Source: Vulcanimicrobiia bacterium (lineage in GTDB: Bacteria > Vulcanimicrobiota > Vulcanimicrobiia > Vulcanimicrobiales > Vulcanimicrobiaceae). Taken from it: a stretch of 14,515 nucleotides of DNA. Location: assembly GCA_025451135.1 (NCBI GenBank), contig JANWKW010000083.1, forward strand, positions 1 through 14,515, in the 5' to 3' direction. Position numbers and translations under genes: made by a program. The notes beneath the pieces are model-generated. The model made no database searches and was not told the DNA's origin. It saw only the letters and a list, made by a program, of their open reading frames with translations. Position 1 is the first letter of the stretch. Every line of letters starts with the position of its first letter. Below are positions 14,048-14,515 of the stretch, piece after piece.

Positions 14048-14515
14048 GTTCGAGTACCTCGTCGAGTGTTTGGCGGCGCGCGATCGGGGTGTGCCTCCCG
14101 TTCTCGATCGCGACGACGGCGGGTTTTGCGAAGCGGTTGTAATTGCTCGCCATGCTGTAGGTGTAGGCGCCGGTCGTGCACATGGCCGCCAGATCGCCGG
14201 CGGCCAGATCCGCCGGGAGGTCGGCGTCGCCCATGAAATCGTTCTCGCACGAGCGTCCGCAGACCGCGACGCGCTCGTTCGCTTCGCCGCTTGCGACCGC
14301 GGCGACGTGGTGGTGCGCTTGGTAGAGGGCCGGGCGCGGATTGTCGGCCAGACCGCCGTCGATCACGACGAACGTGCGCGCCTGCTGGCGCTTGCGTGCC
14401 ATCACGGTGTAGATCGACGTGCCGGCACGGGCGATCAGGGCTCGGCCCGGTTCGATCCCGATGCGGACCGGCGGAATGCCGGCGGCGCACACCGTCGCAT
14501 CGACGGCGGCCGCGA
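14031..14515 (-). CDS. lysA: Diaminopimelate decarboxylase LysA, C-terminal 160 codons (5' end outside window)
   Basis: LysA converts meso-diaminopimelate to L-lysine with pyridoxal phosphate. It sits where DAP is shared between lysine and peptidoglycan synthesis. The visible part holds EPGRALI (the EPGR motif that binds the cofactor phosphate), the VVIDGGLADNPRPALY block, CGRSCENDF (counterpart of the usual CESGD substrate-site motif, with Cys and Glu kept but Gly-Asp replaced by Asn-Asp), GDLAAMCTTGAYTYSMASNYNR with the substrate/cofactor tyrosine region, and the terminal RRQTLDEVLELD. The PLP-lysine barrel half lies beyond the right edge. The TAG stop is inside the first codons of dacB, so lysA leads a lysA-dacB-SIS operon. 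Family identity is very secure. Confidence 0.95.
   Translation of the reverse strand, partial: AAAVDATVCAAGIPPVRIGIEPGRALIARAGTSIYTVMARKRQQARTFVVIDGGLADNPRPALYQAHHHVAAVASGEANERVAVCGRSCENDFMGDADLPADLAAGDLAAMCTTGAYTYSMASNYNRFAKPAVVAIENGRHTPIARRQTLDEVLELDCDT

Noticed and set aside
12341..14236. 631-aa plus-strand open frame over dacB and lysA
   Set aside because: Antisense shadow caused by high GC; the opposite strand has complete SxxK, SxN and KTG motifs.

Overview
This is a GC-rich bacterial window. Hand counts give 42 G/C of 60 bases at 5221-5280 but only 25 of 60 at 2821-2880, inside a foreign-looking patch. The organism is diderm: it has a large TonB-dependent outer-membrane receptor with an N-terminal carboxypeptidase-regulatory-like domain, lipoprotein and Sec signal peptides, and diaminopimelate-type peptidoglycan genes. 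Dense overlapping genes, GTG/TTG starts and this receptor type would fit an uncultured soil phylum such as Eremiobacterota/Vulcanimicrobiota (WPS-2), or an acidobacterium. That placement is inference and no marker gene here settles it.

Left arm (1-2469). The minus strand carries msrA, msrB and the first 160 codons of nadA in one tight run: a cytoplasmic methionine-S-sulfoxide reductase, an apparently exported methionine-R-sulfoxide reductase, and the oxygen-sensitive Fe-S enzyme quinolinate synthase. A WYL-domain regulator is divergent from msrA. The short gap between them holds a perfect 8-bp inverted repeat, a good operator candidate.

Island (about 2480-3540). Base composition falls sharply. 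The patch has a plausible sigma70-type promoter, one small exported protein of unknown family, and about 400 bp with no credible gene. It looks horizontally acquired.

Centre (3541-8461, minus). A four-gene transport operon reads, in transcription order: a secreted TIM-barrel protein resembling glycoside hydrolases, two peptide/nickel-type ABC permeases (DppB/DppC-like) and a lipoprotein substrate-binding protein (SBP_bac_5). The last three are joined by 1-nt spacing, an 8-bp overlap and a GTGA overlap. No ATPase gene is present in the window.

Right arm (8477-14515, minus). A TonB receptor gene (954 aa) ends in a textbook intrinsic terminator that lies only 15 nt before the start of the secreted barrel protein. 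Upstream of the receptor, lysA (C-terminal part), dacB (PBP4-type D,D-carboxypeptidase/endopeptidase) and a GlmS-like double-SIS enzyme lacking the glutaminase domain form a translationally coupled cell-wall operon, closed by a second intrinsic terminator in the receptor leader.

Working model (inference): the receptor brings an oligomeric ligand across the outer membrane, the secreted barrel enzyme trims it, and the binding protein plus permeases import the product. The neighbouring wall genes (DAP decarboxylase, PBP4, amino-sugar-phosphate enzyme) hint that the ligand could be a muropeptide or glycopeptide. CRISPR arrays, rRNA, tRNA and complete insertion sequences were looked for and not seen.
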